Assembly (NCBI GenBank): GCA_948474755.1
Contig: CAOLHI010001649.1
Coordinates: forward strand, 248,001-312,000
Source of the DNA: Ctenosaura bakeri
Taxonomy: Eukaryota; Chordata; Lepidosauria; Squamata; Iguanidae
Length of the DNA stretch: 64,000 nt
Reading direction: 5' to 3'
The translations under genes and the position numbers were made by a program. Positions 36,561 through 47,635 of the stretch are shown here, in pieces. The first letter of the stretch is position 1, and the number at the start of each line of letters is the position of its first letter. Under the pieces are notes generated by a model. The model was given only the letters and a program-made list of their open reading frames with translations. It was not told the origin of the DNA and did not search any database.

Positions 36561-37009
36561 GCATTCAAGAAGAATAAGCATTGACAGGCTTAGCTCCTGC
36601 CCCACAGAATACCCTAGGCCAGTAGCAACTGCAACATTCTCTCCAAATCCATTTTACCTCCCCATTACCCTAGCACCCTATTATCTATCTGTTCAAAATA
36701 TTTATATACTGCTTTTACTAAGCTCCAAGCAGATGGCATAAAAAAAGAACAACTTAAAACCAAAACTACGTAAAATATATTATAATGCAATCTCTCTGTG
36801 TGGGGGGTGTGAGAGACAAGGGCCACCAGATTGATTGAATCAAAACAGCTCTTCAGTGAAACAGAACACCAAAAGCCACAAACAGTAAGTGAATTTAATA
36901 GGCATTCTGAATAGCTGTGTAGGAAGGGCTGTTCTTGACCTCCTGAGGAACAAGACTGGACCAAGAGAGTTTGCTGTTTGATGTAAATCAGAATTTTGTA
37001 TCACCTTCA
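36561..37009. other. Unannotated, possible LINE tail
   Basis: CAAAATATTTATATACTGCTTT at 36694 resembles an inverted LINE 3' terminus. The rest is unrecognised. Confidence 0.35.
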
Positions 37010-37235
37010 TCCCATACCTACCAACTGTTCCAATTTGGCAGGACCATTCTGATTAATCTTCTGTCATCCCACTTTTTCAGCTGCTTTTAAAATGTGCCAG
37101 TTACTTTCTTATCTTCCCAGTTTCCTCCTTTGTCCTCAGCTTACTTCAGTTGCTGCAAACTGAGTTCAAAGTGCAAAAGTAATTTGCCTTCAATTAAGTC
37201 AGCAAAGGGAAAGAAGGAGCCTTGCCTCTTCCAAT
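37010..37235 (+). repeat. Interspersed repeat family F, copy 4
   Basis: Near-identical in order to copy 3: CAACTGTTCCAATTTGGCAGG, CATCCCACTTTTTCAGCTGC, CAGTTGCTGCAAACTGAGTTC. It abuts the next element directly. Confidence 0.75.
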
Positions 37236-37236
37236 A

Positions 37237-37660
37237 GGACTCTTTCCGCAGCTTACTGGATTCTAGCTGTGTCCCATGGAGATCTCAGTAGAGCCTCTCC
37301 TGGGAGGGGAGCATGACAGGAACACTCCCCTCTGCACCAGCTGCCTCTTTGAATAAAGGAAGTGCAATGGCACCACCTCTACAGCATAGCTGGCCACTGT
37401 CTCAGGCTGTGCTGGGGCATGAAAGCACAGCCGTTGTGCTTCCAGGACCTCTGCACCTAAGATAAGTGTGGGAGGGCAGTGGGAGGGCTGCACGATCTCT
37501 GGTCATTGATGGATAAAACCCATCAATAATTTACTGTGCGATTGCACTGGCTGGGAATGGGAGAAGGGTGGGACCCAGACAACGTTGTGCATAAGCATCA
37601 TCCCAGCCCCATCCTTTTCCCATCATCAATGTGGGATGACAACATCCTGCGGAAAAGGCC
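37237..37660. mobile_element. Harbinger-like nonautonomous element
   Basis: GGACTCTTTCCGCAG and the complement of CTGCGGAAAAGGCC are the ends. The interior is homologous to 44086-44483 (CAGTAGAGCCTCTCCTGGGAGG, AACACTCCCC, GGGATGACAACATCCTG). The flanks ATA and TAG do not form a clean duplication. Confidence 0.7.
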
Positions 37661-38502
37661 TAGGTTCAGGCAAAAGCAAACTGCTACAGCCTCTCCTAGC
37701 TTGTGTGTTCTTCCTTATTAATAACTTTTGCTCTGAGGCTGCTTGGCCACACACATCCTGGATTTCGTCTGTAGAACGTTAGAGGGTTTACCATCCCGAT
37801 GTCATACTACATAGTACCCAAGGCTACTCAAGTTATTTTGGCACTTGAGGAAGAAAATCCTACAAGTACTTTTCCCTGTTTCCATGGCAGTACAAATACA
37901 ATCAATATAAATTAACAACGAACAGTGTGTTGTCCTTTCATGAAACTCAAAATCTGCTGCATGAGTAGCGGCCTCACTTTGCCTAATGCCTGCCTGGCCT
38001 ACCTGAAAGGGCTTATTCCAGAGTCTTGGGTTCCACTTGTAGCACCTGATTATTTTTACTTTATGGTACGAACATATAGGGAGTAGAGCCCAATCATACA
38101 GTAACCTGCACAGATAGTATTTATAAAGGGAGAACTGAGGTCATCCCTCATACCTGTTCCAAGGCTGCAAATCATCCCGGAAGTTCACAATCAATCCCCA
38201 CAGAACTGATTGAATGTGTCCTTGCTTTCCGACATTCATCAGGAGGCCAGCTGAAGCATTCTGCCTCAGCTACCGCTTCATCAAGGACGGCCCCTGCAGA
38301 GAGCTTGGGAATCATCAGTCCTTAAGGCTACGAAACAAGGAAAATCAACTTTGCCAACTATCCCCAGAAGCAGGCTCCAAACTCCATTCTTATTCAGTGA
38401 CATGGTACTCATTAGCAAAGAATCTAGTCTATGTGATTCCTCTCAGTCCAACAGTAACAACAAACTTGCTGAAAGAAGGGCTGAAAGCAGAGAGACCAGG
38501 AA
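37661..38502. other. Unannotated stretch
   Basis: A fragment near 37965-38005 (CCTCACTTTGCCTAATGCC) is the inverse of the repeat at 13421. No gene recognised; the 121-codon frame at 38214-38579 has no domain. Confidence 0.35.
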
Positions 38503-38548
38503 CTGTCAGGCCTGTCAGGTCTGTCTGGGTCTGTCAGGTCTGTCAAGC
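38503..38548 (+). repeat. Short tandem repeat (CTGTCAGGTC type)
   Basis: Five imperfect 9-10 bp units of CTGTCAGGT/C. Confidence 0.85.
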
Positions 38549-39600
38549 ATTCAGCAAAATTCAATTTATTCAGAAATAGTAAAATGCCTATCATTATGAT
38601 TTGTGGGTGGTATGTGGGAGGGGAGAGAACAGACAGAGTTATGGCAGACTTGGGCCATCATCTAACTTAGAGAGCCCTACTCATTGCTTTCATATCCCCA
38701 TGCTGGGTGTTATTCCTCAGGCAATGAAACAGGAACTGGTATTTATATATATTAATGTGCTGGCAGCTCCAAGAGCGTTAAGTCTTACATTTAGAACAGA
38801 CTGCGTACAATGGAAATTGTACACTTTTTTTAAAAAAAAAATAATAATCTGCTTTCTTCCTTATTCTTAGCCAACTCATTCTAAATACCTGACAGGTTCT
38901 TTCCTGACAGCTACAGATCTCTGTTTACTGATGTCAAAGCTCCCTCAGTTTGCTGCTTAAGTCTGCTATACACTGGTGTAAAGAGAAAAAGGCCAAGGCT
39001 ATTCATGGATTCTTATAGATTCAGGAATGATGTGCATACTGAAGAGGGTTTCCTATTGCTTCTTATAGTCACATAAGTGCAGCTGTTTTAGCTTCCTTTG
39101 AACTTATAGATGTTCGAGGAAGCCATTAAGCTACATGAAGATGTACTCGGCTTGCAAGCTCTGGAGCAGGAAGAAGAAGACAAGATGGCCTCCAGCACTT
39201 TGTTTATAAGAACACTTTCCTTCCAGCAATCTGTGTCAGTGGCAGGTAGAAGTATGGTGTCATTTCTGTCCTTAAGGCACCATCAAGCAGTGTTGCAAAC
39301 ACAAATCTTTCCATTTTGTACATTCCACGAATTCTTGAGTCTAGCATCTTTCAAGTCAGGACAGTTATTGCCTTATAGACAAAGAGACAGGTTGAAAGGC
39401 GAAGAAGCAGAGTTTTTTTTTTTTTTAAGCCAATGCTTGTGCTGATCTCTATACATCTATAAATATATTTATATCTAAACTATCTATCTTTCATCTTTCT
39501 ACCCAGTTTTTGAAGGTTCTTGGTCTATTTTATCAGTATTTTTTATAAGTTGCATTTCTACTTTTCTTTCCTCCCACTTCTTAACATTTATATTTGATGA
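38549..39600. other. Unannotated stretch
   Basis: No gene recognised. T14 at about 39413-39426 and several A/T runs. Confidence 0.35.
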
Positions 39601-39680
39601 ACATGAATATATATGAATATATGTGAATATATATATATATATATATAAATAAATCGATCATCAATCAATCAATCAATCAC
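39601..39680 (+). repeat. (AT)n and (AATC)n simple repeats
   Basis: ATGAATATAT-type units pass into (AT)n, then AAATAAATCGATC and an ATCAATCAATCA array. Confidence 0.85.
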
Positions 39681-41880
39681 TTTGTTCATTAATTACAATC
39701 ATTTAACAATTTGACAATAAAGACTGACAATTAAATAACTCCCTCTAATACAATGTGCTTATCAGTTTGGAATGAAACAGGATTTACATAAACTAAAGGC
39801 TTGTTCATTCTGGAGCCCTGGAGTCAGATATGGTTCTCAGACACCTTTTTGTATAGTCTCTGTCACAGGTACGACCATAGCCATTTTCTCCATATGGGGA
39901 AAAAATTGATTTCCCTTGATTTCCTGAGATAGCTGTGCCCTCCCCATCTTCCAGCAGTGGTGGGAAAAGAGCAATTTTGGTGAAGATCACTTGTGATGGG
40001 AGAGCCTGTCCCAACATCTTGTGACCCTTCTTCTGAATTCTCTTTTTTCTTATTGCTACTAATGGCAAAGAAATAGGATTCTCTAGAAATGTGGCTTAAA
40101 AATAAGATGTTGGCAGCGGGAGCCATGGTGGCAGTGAAAAGTCACAGATGGGTTCTGAGAGAATGGTATATTACCCACCATTCCCTACCCTACCGCCTTC
40201 TCTTGAGAAGCTGCTGTCCACTCCTGTTTTAAATAATCTGAAGAAGGGCAGTTTGGTCCATGAAATGCTGTCAGTAAAAATGGCCCTGATTGAATGTGTC
40301 TCTCTGGAAGGATCAGACTGTCCCAGGTGGGTCAGATGCCAGATTCCTGGGCCCTTTCTGCATGGACGTGGCATTCTGGCATAGGGACACGAGAGGAGCA
40401 GAATTGTGACAACACTTCTGCAAGATCAACATGGTCTCATCCTTCTCCCATCACCGGCTGATACAATTGCAGGGTAAATCATTGACGAAAGGCCCGGAAG
40501 TGTGATGGAGGTGCTTCCTGACCCAGCACAGCATGGGCAAGAGCCCAGCTGTGCTGTGGAAGGAAAAGGCATGTCCCTCATGCTCCCTTCTGCAGGCAGC
40601 CAGTCTAGTGTGGAGGAGAGTGTTTCCGCTGAGCTCCCTTCCCGCCAAAGGTGCCATCAGGATTGTGACTGCAGGGTGACAGGATAAGGTAAGGTGTGCA
40701 TATGGCCTTACAGATATATTATGGATCCACCTTAGGGAACCCGATTGTCAGAGTGGTCTATGGAGAAAGTCCCATTCACTCCTATACTTGCAATGCTAAG
40801 CTGCCCATCAAACTTGAGACAGCATGGAATTGCCAGGCTGTAAGTCAGTCAGTTTTGCAATGACAGATCTTAAATCTGCTGACCAACAACTGAGCTACTT
40901 CTCCCAACCTGTAATGAGGTGAATGCCTCAGGTTGAATTGACACCAGTTGGAGTGTCACTTGCTGGAAATCATAAGAAATACATTGGGGCAGGTGGTAAG
41001 AAGATTGGCCTTTCCCGGAGTGTAGGTGGCAAACTAAGGGAAGGCAGGGGACTAAATTCAAATAAGCTTTCAGAGCTGGATCCAGCTACCCTGTGTCTCC
41101 CTCCCTCCACTCCTACCTCTTGGCTCCTCAGTCCAGCTTGTTTAGACTTCTGGACTTTTGCCATTTTGAGTTGATGTTTCCCTTCTAAATGGCATTTCAA
41201 CATAAGCCTCCCTAGGTGTCCACTCTCCTCGCCTGGATTAACTCTTGGGCGCCATATGGTGCAAAAGGCCTGTCACACTTTCTCTGAATCAGTCTTTTTT
41301 TTTTTTTTAACTGCCAGACTGCTGACGCCTTTGGCATGATGCCTTGTGGCTCTGTTAGCTGACAAGGGAGGGTGATGCGGCCTCAAAATAATTGAGAATG
41401 CATTTTGCAAGACTTTTCCATGGTAAAGTGTTTCTGTGGAGAATCTCCTCCTCCTTCTCTTTTGTCTCCAAATGATCTTGTTCACCGGTTGCATAGTATA
41501 CAATTATGGTAGCAAAGCTACACTGGAGTCAGTGAATCTTGCCATTGTGTAGCTAATCATTCAGACTCTTCCACAGCACCACAATTGATCCAACTCCCTT
41601 TCCACTGCTAAAGAACTTCATAGATAACAGAATGGCTAGCACAACTATTTATGTTTGTGTTGCAAGGGCTTGTGCAACCTTAAATTGGATGTCATCTTTG
41701 TGCAGTGCCTAAGAAAGCATGACTGCTTGCACACCAGCACTGATTTCAGCTTAAAGCTACAACCGGATTCCAGCCATCATTATTATCATCACCCCTTCCT
41801 GACCTCATATTTGAAAAAGGGATACTGACTCACAAATTGCATTCATAAATGCATTTCATAAACAAAAGAAACAAACTTAT
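39681..41880. other. Unannotated stretch, possible decayed MITE
   Basis: GGGCCCTTTCTGCATGG at 40350 resembles the Harbinger-like termini and the left end at 56278, but no right end could be fixed. No gene recognised. T12 near 41297. Confidence 0.35.
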
Positions 41881-41986
41881 GCTATTCCACTTCCTTGTAA
41901 GGGACATTTATTTTCTGGTGTCTTTTTAGGCAAAGAAAGCTTACATGGAACCTGGTTTCCCACCTCAGTACACAGCAGGTGGAATG

Positions 41987-41989
<3 letters not shown>

Positions 41990-42029
<40 letters not shown>

Positions 42030-42047
42030 TGTGTGTGTGTGAGAGAG
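41990..42047 (+). repeat. (AT)n(GT)n(GA)n compound microsatellite
   Basis: About 36 bp of TA, then GT, then GAGAGAG in direct succession. Confidence 0.95.
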
Positions 42048-43560
42048 TACAATTGACAGGTAACGTTGGTTATGTTGGTAGTTCAGGTGCTGCCGTGTAG
42101 GCAGCGGAGGTGTTTTGTTCCCTTCTGATGTGCTCAAATGAAATATTTGTACAATGTGTCTGCACAAAACTTAAAGAGTGTTTGGTGCTTTTTGCTGTTA
42201 AGCAGAGATGTGACTTTGCTATTAATTCAGTTTGTGAAATGAAAGTGATACTGGAGCCCACTGTACTCGGATGGAACTTCTGAACCACAACAGTGACAGC
42301 AAAAAATGTTTTGTGTTTGTTGTTTACTATGCGCTAAGGGTATGAAATGTCTTTGCTGTCATTACAGCTTCTGATTTTTTTGCAGTGAAGTTAAAAAAGA
42401 GGAAGAAAGAAACAGAGAGAGAGAGAGAGACTGTGCCCAATGTGTAGAAGAACTTTCAAACAACAATATTTATTATACATGTATGTACTGTATATATTTA
42501 CAGCTTTGCTGTCACCACTGTTTGGTGTGTTCTGGTGGAAATGAAAGGACACTGGTGTCTTGACTACCACAACGTACCTCAGCAACCTAACTATTGACTA
42601 GGTCGTAACATGACCGATGAGTTCAGGAAGCAAAAATCAATCAAATGGAAGCTGCAGAATATTCTTAGTTTGATGTTTAAGAATAAGAGCTGATATGGCT
42701 ATATGACATTTTATCTTACTGTTATAGATGGCTCTATATATACCTTTTCCAAAGAACAGGTACTGATGATGATGATGATGATGATGATTACAGCTAAATC
42801 AAATCCTGTTTTCTTTTACACACTTAGATGTAATTAGTGAGAATCAGAGTACTTTATATTAGATTCTTTTATTCCAAACTGTTCTTGAAAAACCGTGTGT
42901 GTTACTATTGAAATCTATATCGGGGTAACAATATTGACTGTGCTATTCTTTATTTAAAACAGCAATTAGTTGGATCCAATTCCCATAGCTTGTTCTATTA
43001 TAACAAGCAAGGTTTCCTGGTCCATGGATGTTATATGCCTGCTTGCACACAGGGTGGCAGACCTTCGAACAAGCATTAAATGTAGGCTGGGACTGAATTC
43101 AAAGAAATGGAAAGCTTTGCTTAATGAAAACGAAAGGGAGTTTTCTGATTAAGCTCCTGCATGGAGTTGTTTAGGACATAACGCTATGCTTTGAAAAAGA
43201 CATAGAGGAATTGTCTATGTTTAGCATATCTTTGCGCTGACTTGAGGCATTGTTACATGCAGCTGGTCAGCTGTGTTTTGCTTTCAAACATGCACTGTCC
43301 TTGCTCTGGCTGGGTATCATTTGCACTGGTAACATTGCTGTTGAAGCAGTGTAGCACACGATGGTGACATTCTGTGCTACAGATTTTTCTTTTCTATTTG
43401 ATGTGATTTTGGAAACAGTGCTGAAAAGTTTATATAGTGTATTGTTTCCCTGAGCTGATAGCAGCTGGTTGTTACTGATGTGAAGAACCACAATCTTTAA
43501 ACAATTAAAAGTTACACCAGCATGACTGGACAGGACTGTAGCCAATCCAGCCAAAGTATT
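42048..43560. other. Repeat-poor block with short microsatellites, candidate regulatory region
   Basis: Contains (GA)n near 42414-42430 and (GAT)n at about 42766-42788. The rest is high-complexity unique sequence without transposon signatures, notably 42950-43560 (AGCAATTAGTTGGATCC, CTTTGCTTAATGAAAACG). No exon recognised. Confidence 0.3.
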
Positions 43561-43702
43561 ATGTTCTTTTTATTTTTTCCCAAGTTGCAAATTCGATGGG
43601 ACGGGGGCGGATTTGCTTTCCTTCTTCAGACAACACTATTTCTTAGGCCAACCCTGATCATTTGGCTAAGTTAAATTATGTAGTCTCTGACTGCCACCAT
43701 AT

Positions 43703-43937
43703 TGTGTGTGTATGTGCTTTCAAGTCCCCTTTTGACCTATGGCAACCCAAAGAATTTCATAAGGTTCTCTTAGGCAAGGAATACTCAAAAGTGGCTTTGC
43801 CAGTTCTTTCCTCTGAAATATAGCCTACAGCACCTGGCATTCATTGTCAGTCTCCCATCCAAGAACTAACCAGAACTGATCCTGCTTACTTCTAAGATCA
43901 GACGGGATCTGGTAACTTTAGGGTATTTAGGCCACCA
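43703..43937 (-). mobile_element. 5S rRNA-headed Sauria-type SINE
   Basis: On the - strand the head (43937 to 43823) matches 5S rRNA in order: GATCCCGTCTGATCTTAGAAG, TAAGCAGGATC, CTGGTTAGTTCTTGG, ATGGGAGACTG, GGTGCTGTAGGC. The rest (43822 to 43703) is a squamate Sauria-SINE body and tail (GGTTGCCATAGGTC, GACTTGAAAGCACA, then (CA)n). It has diverged from the consensus, so it is an old insertion. It is not a 5S gene. Confidence 0.85.
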
Positions 43938-44085
43938 TATTATTTGCAGCTTAAATAGGTAGAAAATTCTACCTGGTTTTATAGATCCAAAATAAAAGAG
44001 CTCCAGCTGGTGGTTGATTTCTGTGAGCAATACAGAAATCTCTGCCAATACAATGTGATCTGATCTTTTTTTTCCCTACCACTTA

Positions 44086-44483
44086 GGTCCTTTCTGCAGG
44101 TTACCAGACCCAGCAGCATCCCACAGAGATCCAAGTAGAGCCTCTCCCAGGAGGGGAGCACAACAGAAACACTCCCCGCCCCCGCATTGACTGCCTGTGG
44201 GAATGGAGAAGGTGTGATGGCCATGCCTCCTTCTTTCGTAGCACAGCCGGGCACTTCCCTGGCTGCACTGGGGCAGGAAGCATGCCCATTGCGCTTCCTG
44301 ACCCTACACAGCTCAGGTAAGTGCAGGAGGGTGGCAGGAGGGATGTGTGATCGCCAGTCATTAATGAGTAAAAACTCTCAATGATTTCCAGCACGATTGC
44401 ATTGCCTGGGGACAGGAAAATGACAAGACACAGATGACGTCATGCATAAGCATCTGGGATGATCACATCCTGCAGAAAGGACC
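44086..44483. mobile_element. Harbinger-like nonautonomous element with TTA duplication
   Basis: Perfect 15-bp terminal inverted repeats (GGTCCTTTCTGCAGG) are flanked on both sides by TTA (44083-44085 and 44484-44486). The 3-bp TTA duplication is diagnostic of the PIF/Harbinger superfamily. The 398-bp interior has no transposase and is homologous to 37237-37660. Confidence 0.85.
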
Positions 44484-44491
44484 TTAGAAAT

Positions 44492-44600
44492 GTTCCTTTT
44501 CTTGACCACCACTCCCAGAATTCTGTAGCCAGTATGACCATGTTGGCTGGGGGATTCTGGAAGCTGTAGTCTGAAAATGGAACTTCTCTAAGCTCCCATT
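44492..44600. repeat. Palindromic MITE (ACTCCCAGAAT family)
   Basis: ACCACTCCCAGAATTCTGTAG and GGGGGATTCTGGAAGCTG are imperfect inverted arms around CCATGTTGGCTGG. Confidence 0.6.
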
Positions 44601-45328
44601 TTCTTCAAAGATAATTTCCTTCCTTCCTATGTTCTGGAACAATTTCTCACTCAAATAATATTGTGTACATGTTACCTTTGCCAGAGACCCAAGTTTACCT
44701 TTGTGTTGATCCAAACTCTAGACTCTTCCAGCCTGATCTAAAGAAAGATGAGTTGCTGCTATAGTGGCTCCTTGGGTTTTGCCACTTGTTTCCACCTATG
44801 GGTCTCAGAATTAAAAAGAAAACCACTTGAGAATGAGAACAAAATGCTGCAGCTGTGAATTGCCAGTAAATAGTCTGGGAGACTAGAAATGGTTATTAAA
44901 TTGTTTTACTCATTTATTTTCACTGTTTCCCCAGTACTGGGACTCAAAACAGCTTAGAGAATATTAAAACCAGAAAATATTTAAAAGGTACAAAAACCTC
45001 AGTAAACATAACTTGGATATTTTTTTTAAAAAATCCAAGAACTACCGCAACACATATTATTTATTTAGTTAAAGTATTTCTGTATCACCTCCCAGCCCAC
45101 AAGGGCTGTGAGACAATAAACAAATAAAAACAAAGCAATAGGGAGATATTTTTTTTAAACAACAACTTATTAAAACAATCTTTAAAACTCCCTAAAAATT
45201 CTAAAAAAAAACCCAGTAAAAACAGAGCACTATAAAACATCAAATGCACCACAACCTCCAGCAACATCTGGATGTATTTGTCCCATATGAAGGAGCTCTC
45301 TGTCATCTTGTCTGTGAGATCTTGATTT
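44601..45328. other. Unannotated, possible LINE tail
   Basis: TATTTCTGTATCACCTCCCAG and nearby A-rich blocks (45060-45240) resemble inverted LINE 3' ends. No gene recognised. Confidence 0.35.
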
Positions 45329-45511
45329 CAGCATGGTGTGATGGTTTGAGCACTGGACTATGACCTTGGAGACCAATTCCCCACTCAGCCATGGAAACCC
45401 ACTGGGTGACTCTGGGCACATCACACCCTCTCAGCCGCAGAAAACCCTGTGATGGGTTTGCCTTAGGGTTGCCATAAGTCAGAAACTACTTGAAAGCACA
45501 CAACAACAACA
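45329..45511 (+). mobile_element. Sauria-type tRNA SINE with ACA tail
   Basis: GGTGTGATGGTTTGAGCACTGG is the tRNA-like A-box region. The B box is decayed (GACCAATTCCCC). It is followed by CCATGGAAACCCACTGGG, GTTGCCATAAGTCAG and an ACAACAACAAC tail. About 40 bp of the usual middle (AGGCAAAGGCAAAC region) is missing. This form is typical of iguanian lizards. Confidence 0.85.
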
Positions 45512-46124
45512 TTTGGGAAAAGCTAATGAAGGAGGCTGTATCACTTAGCAAAGTAGTGATATTAGTGAGCCTGGTAGAGCAAGGAACTAGCACACAGCTA
45601 GTGGTAAGCACTTTTCCAAGCATCTTATCCCCATGTCTGAGTTGTTCAAACTGAAAAAAAAAAAATCCATTACCCTTGTATAAGCAGGAACTAGGTCTAT
45701 AATCCCTGGATGTGCATCAACCATAAACACCAAGTCAGGGTGGATCTGAGTAATATTATCTGCAAAGTGCTGGATATAAGTAGATCTAAAGCCAGTTGCT
45801 TCATTGCCTTGGGCAGAAAAAAAATGTCTTGGGTTGGCTCTGGACAGCATGTTTTCAGTGACCATAATTGAAAACCAGACCATAGAACTTCCTATTCCCA
45901 GAGAGGCAATTGTTTCCCGTTTTAAAGTGCCATTTTTGGAATTATGCCAAACCAGTTTGGTTTTTCTGCATCTTTAGGGTGGATTAATTCCCCACTTTCT
46001 TTACTTTAATATTGGAAGAGGGCTAAATTCAGATGTTTTTTTTTTAAAAAATATTTTAAAAAAATAAAAACCTATGCTTTTTTACCTGGTGCTGTGAACT
46101 ACCCATGTGGGACAAAAGATGGGA
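45512..46124. other. Unannotated stretch
   Basis: No gene or recognised repeat; A/T runs near 46030-46070, just before the DIRS insertion. Confidence 0.35.
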
Positions 46125-46180
46125 AAGAACAGGTTGCTTACCTGTAACTGTGGTTCTTCGAGTGGTCATCTGTGCCATCA

Positions 46181-46312
46181 TACACTAGGAGCTTTAGCGC
46201 CTGCGCGGTAGCGTTTGGAAACTTCTAGAGCTTGTTCGCTTGGCGGGAACCCCTCCCCCATGCCGGTACTGCGCATGCTCCTCCCGCCGAGCAACGGTCT
46301 CTCCTCAGTTCT
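46181..46312. repeat. DIRS 3'-side inverted terminal repeat
   Basis: 132 bp, the inverse of 52015-52146 with three mismatches that I could see. All three are CpG/TpG or CpG/CpA differences. Lies inside a distinct outer tip (46125-46180). Confidence 0.93.
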
Positions 46313-46367
46313 GTCGTCCGCCGTAGAACCTACAGGGACCTGAGAAAGAGGGGAGGAAGGGCGGGTG

Positions 46368-46465
46368 TGTATGATGGCACAGATGACCACTCAAAGAACC
46401 ACAGTTACAGGTAAGCAACCTGTTCTTCTTCTTCGTGGTCTATGTGCCTTCATACACTAGGAGAC
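46368..46465. repeat. DIRS internal complementary region
   Basis: Two abutting pieces. 46368-46425 is the inverted complement of the outer 3' tip (46127-46186). 46422-46465 reads as the inverted complement of the outer 5' tip (about 52136-52174). The join is CTGTTCTTCTTC. In known DIRS elements this region templates completion of the ends and forms the circle junction. Confidence 0.9.
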
Positions 46466-46499
46466 TGTGTAGCTTACCGGTCGGATGGCAGGTCAGGTC

Positions 46500-47635
46500 C
46501 TACAGCACGGAAGCCAGCACCTCACGTCCGAACCAAGCATCTCTGCATGACTGGCAGTCGAGCCTGTAGTGGCGCACAAAGGTCGATGGTTGGGACCAGG
46601 TCGCCACACGGCAGAGTTCATGCAGGTCAACTCGTCGCAGGAGGGCCGCAGAAGTAGCCACAGCTCTGGTGGAGTGGGCTCGAAGCAGGGCTGGCGGAGG
46701 CTTCCTCGCGAGCTCGTACGCCAGTTGAATAGTCCATACCACCCACTTGGAGAAGCGCTGGGTGGACACCTTGTGGCCCTTCCGACGTCGCCCATAACAA
46801 ACGAAGAGATGCGGCGTCTGTCAGAAGGAAGCAGTTCTGTCCTTGTAGAAGGCCAAGGCCCGACGCACGTCCAGGGAGTGGAGGGACCGCTCCAACGGTG
46901 TCGTCGGGTTCGGGAAGAAGGCAGGCAGGATGATGTCCTGGTTGAGATGGAAACTGGACACCACCTTTGGCAGGAACGAGATATCAGGTCTCAGGATCAC
47001 CTTGTCTCTGTGGAAGACCATGAAGGGCTCATCGGACCGAGAGCTGTGATCTCACCCGCTCGCCTCGTTGAGGTCACCGCTACCAGGAAGGCAGTTTTCA
47101 TGGTTAGAAGCCTGTCATCCGAGGTCGCCATCAGCTCGAAGGGCGGCTTTGTCAACTGCGACAGCACCAACGAGAGGGACCACGGCGGTAGCGGCGGCGA
47201 TACCGGCAGGTAGAGATGATGAAGTCCTTTCAGGAACCGCTTAACGGTATTGTTCCTGAAGAAAGCCGATGCCGCAGACCTTGGCAGCTGGTATGCCACG
47301 ATCGCGGAGAGGTAAACTTTCAGGGAAGGGAACGCCAGGCCCTGTTGCTGGAGATGAAGGAGAAAGTGCAGGACGGTGGAGAGTCCAGCGGGCGATACCG
47401 GCTCACTCCTCTCATTAGCAAAAGCCAGGAAGCGTCGCCACTTATCTGATAGTTGCGACGGGTGGATTCCTTCCTGGCCGTGACGAGGACGGTACCGAGC
47501 GGGATCGTCTAGTGCGATATCCTCCAGGCATGGAGGGCCAGGCGTGGCAGGTCCAGATGGAGGACACGGCCACTGGAGTGGGAGAGCAGGCCCGACGTCG
47601 ATGGCAGCCGGAGCAGGTCGCCTCGTGCAGCTCAT
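46500..47635 (-). pseudogene. DIRS tyrosine recombinase, broken
   Basis: Encodes the enzyme that would integrate the circular DIRS DNA. Homology to the second copy (62789-63946) defines the frame. The core-binding half (KWRRFLAFANERSEP onward) and catalytic landmarks survive: box I TSTRRAGEI, HSTR, ATWSQPSTF and the nucleophile in VRHYRL. Relative to copy 2 there is a 2-bp deletion near 47500 and a compensating 1-bp deletion near 47450, scrambling about 17 residues. A 1-bp deletion near 47039, just after box I, shifts the frame. An in-frame TGA at 46821-46823 stands where copy 2 has CGA. The possible start ATG at 47635 overlaps the ORF2 stop as ATGA. No full product is expected. Confidence 0.92.

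Noticed and set aside
43823..43937. 5S rRNA gene
   Set aside because: It is diverged and fused to a Sauria SINE body, so it is a SINE head rather than a functional 5S gene.
46569..47213. 214-codon + strand frame opposite the recombinase
   Set aside because: Antisense shadow of the GC-rich recombinase gene; the real frame is on the - strand. The same applies to the long + strand frames at 48730-49380, 49395-49889 and 51029-51484.
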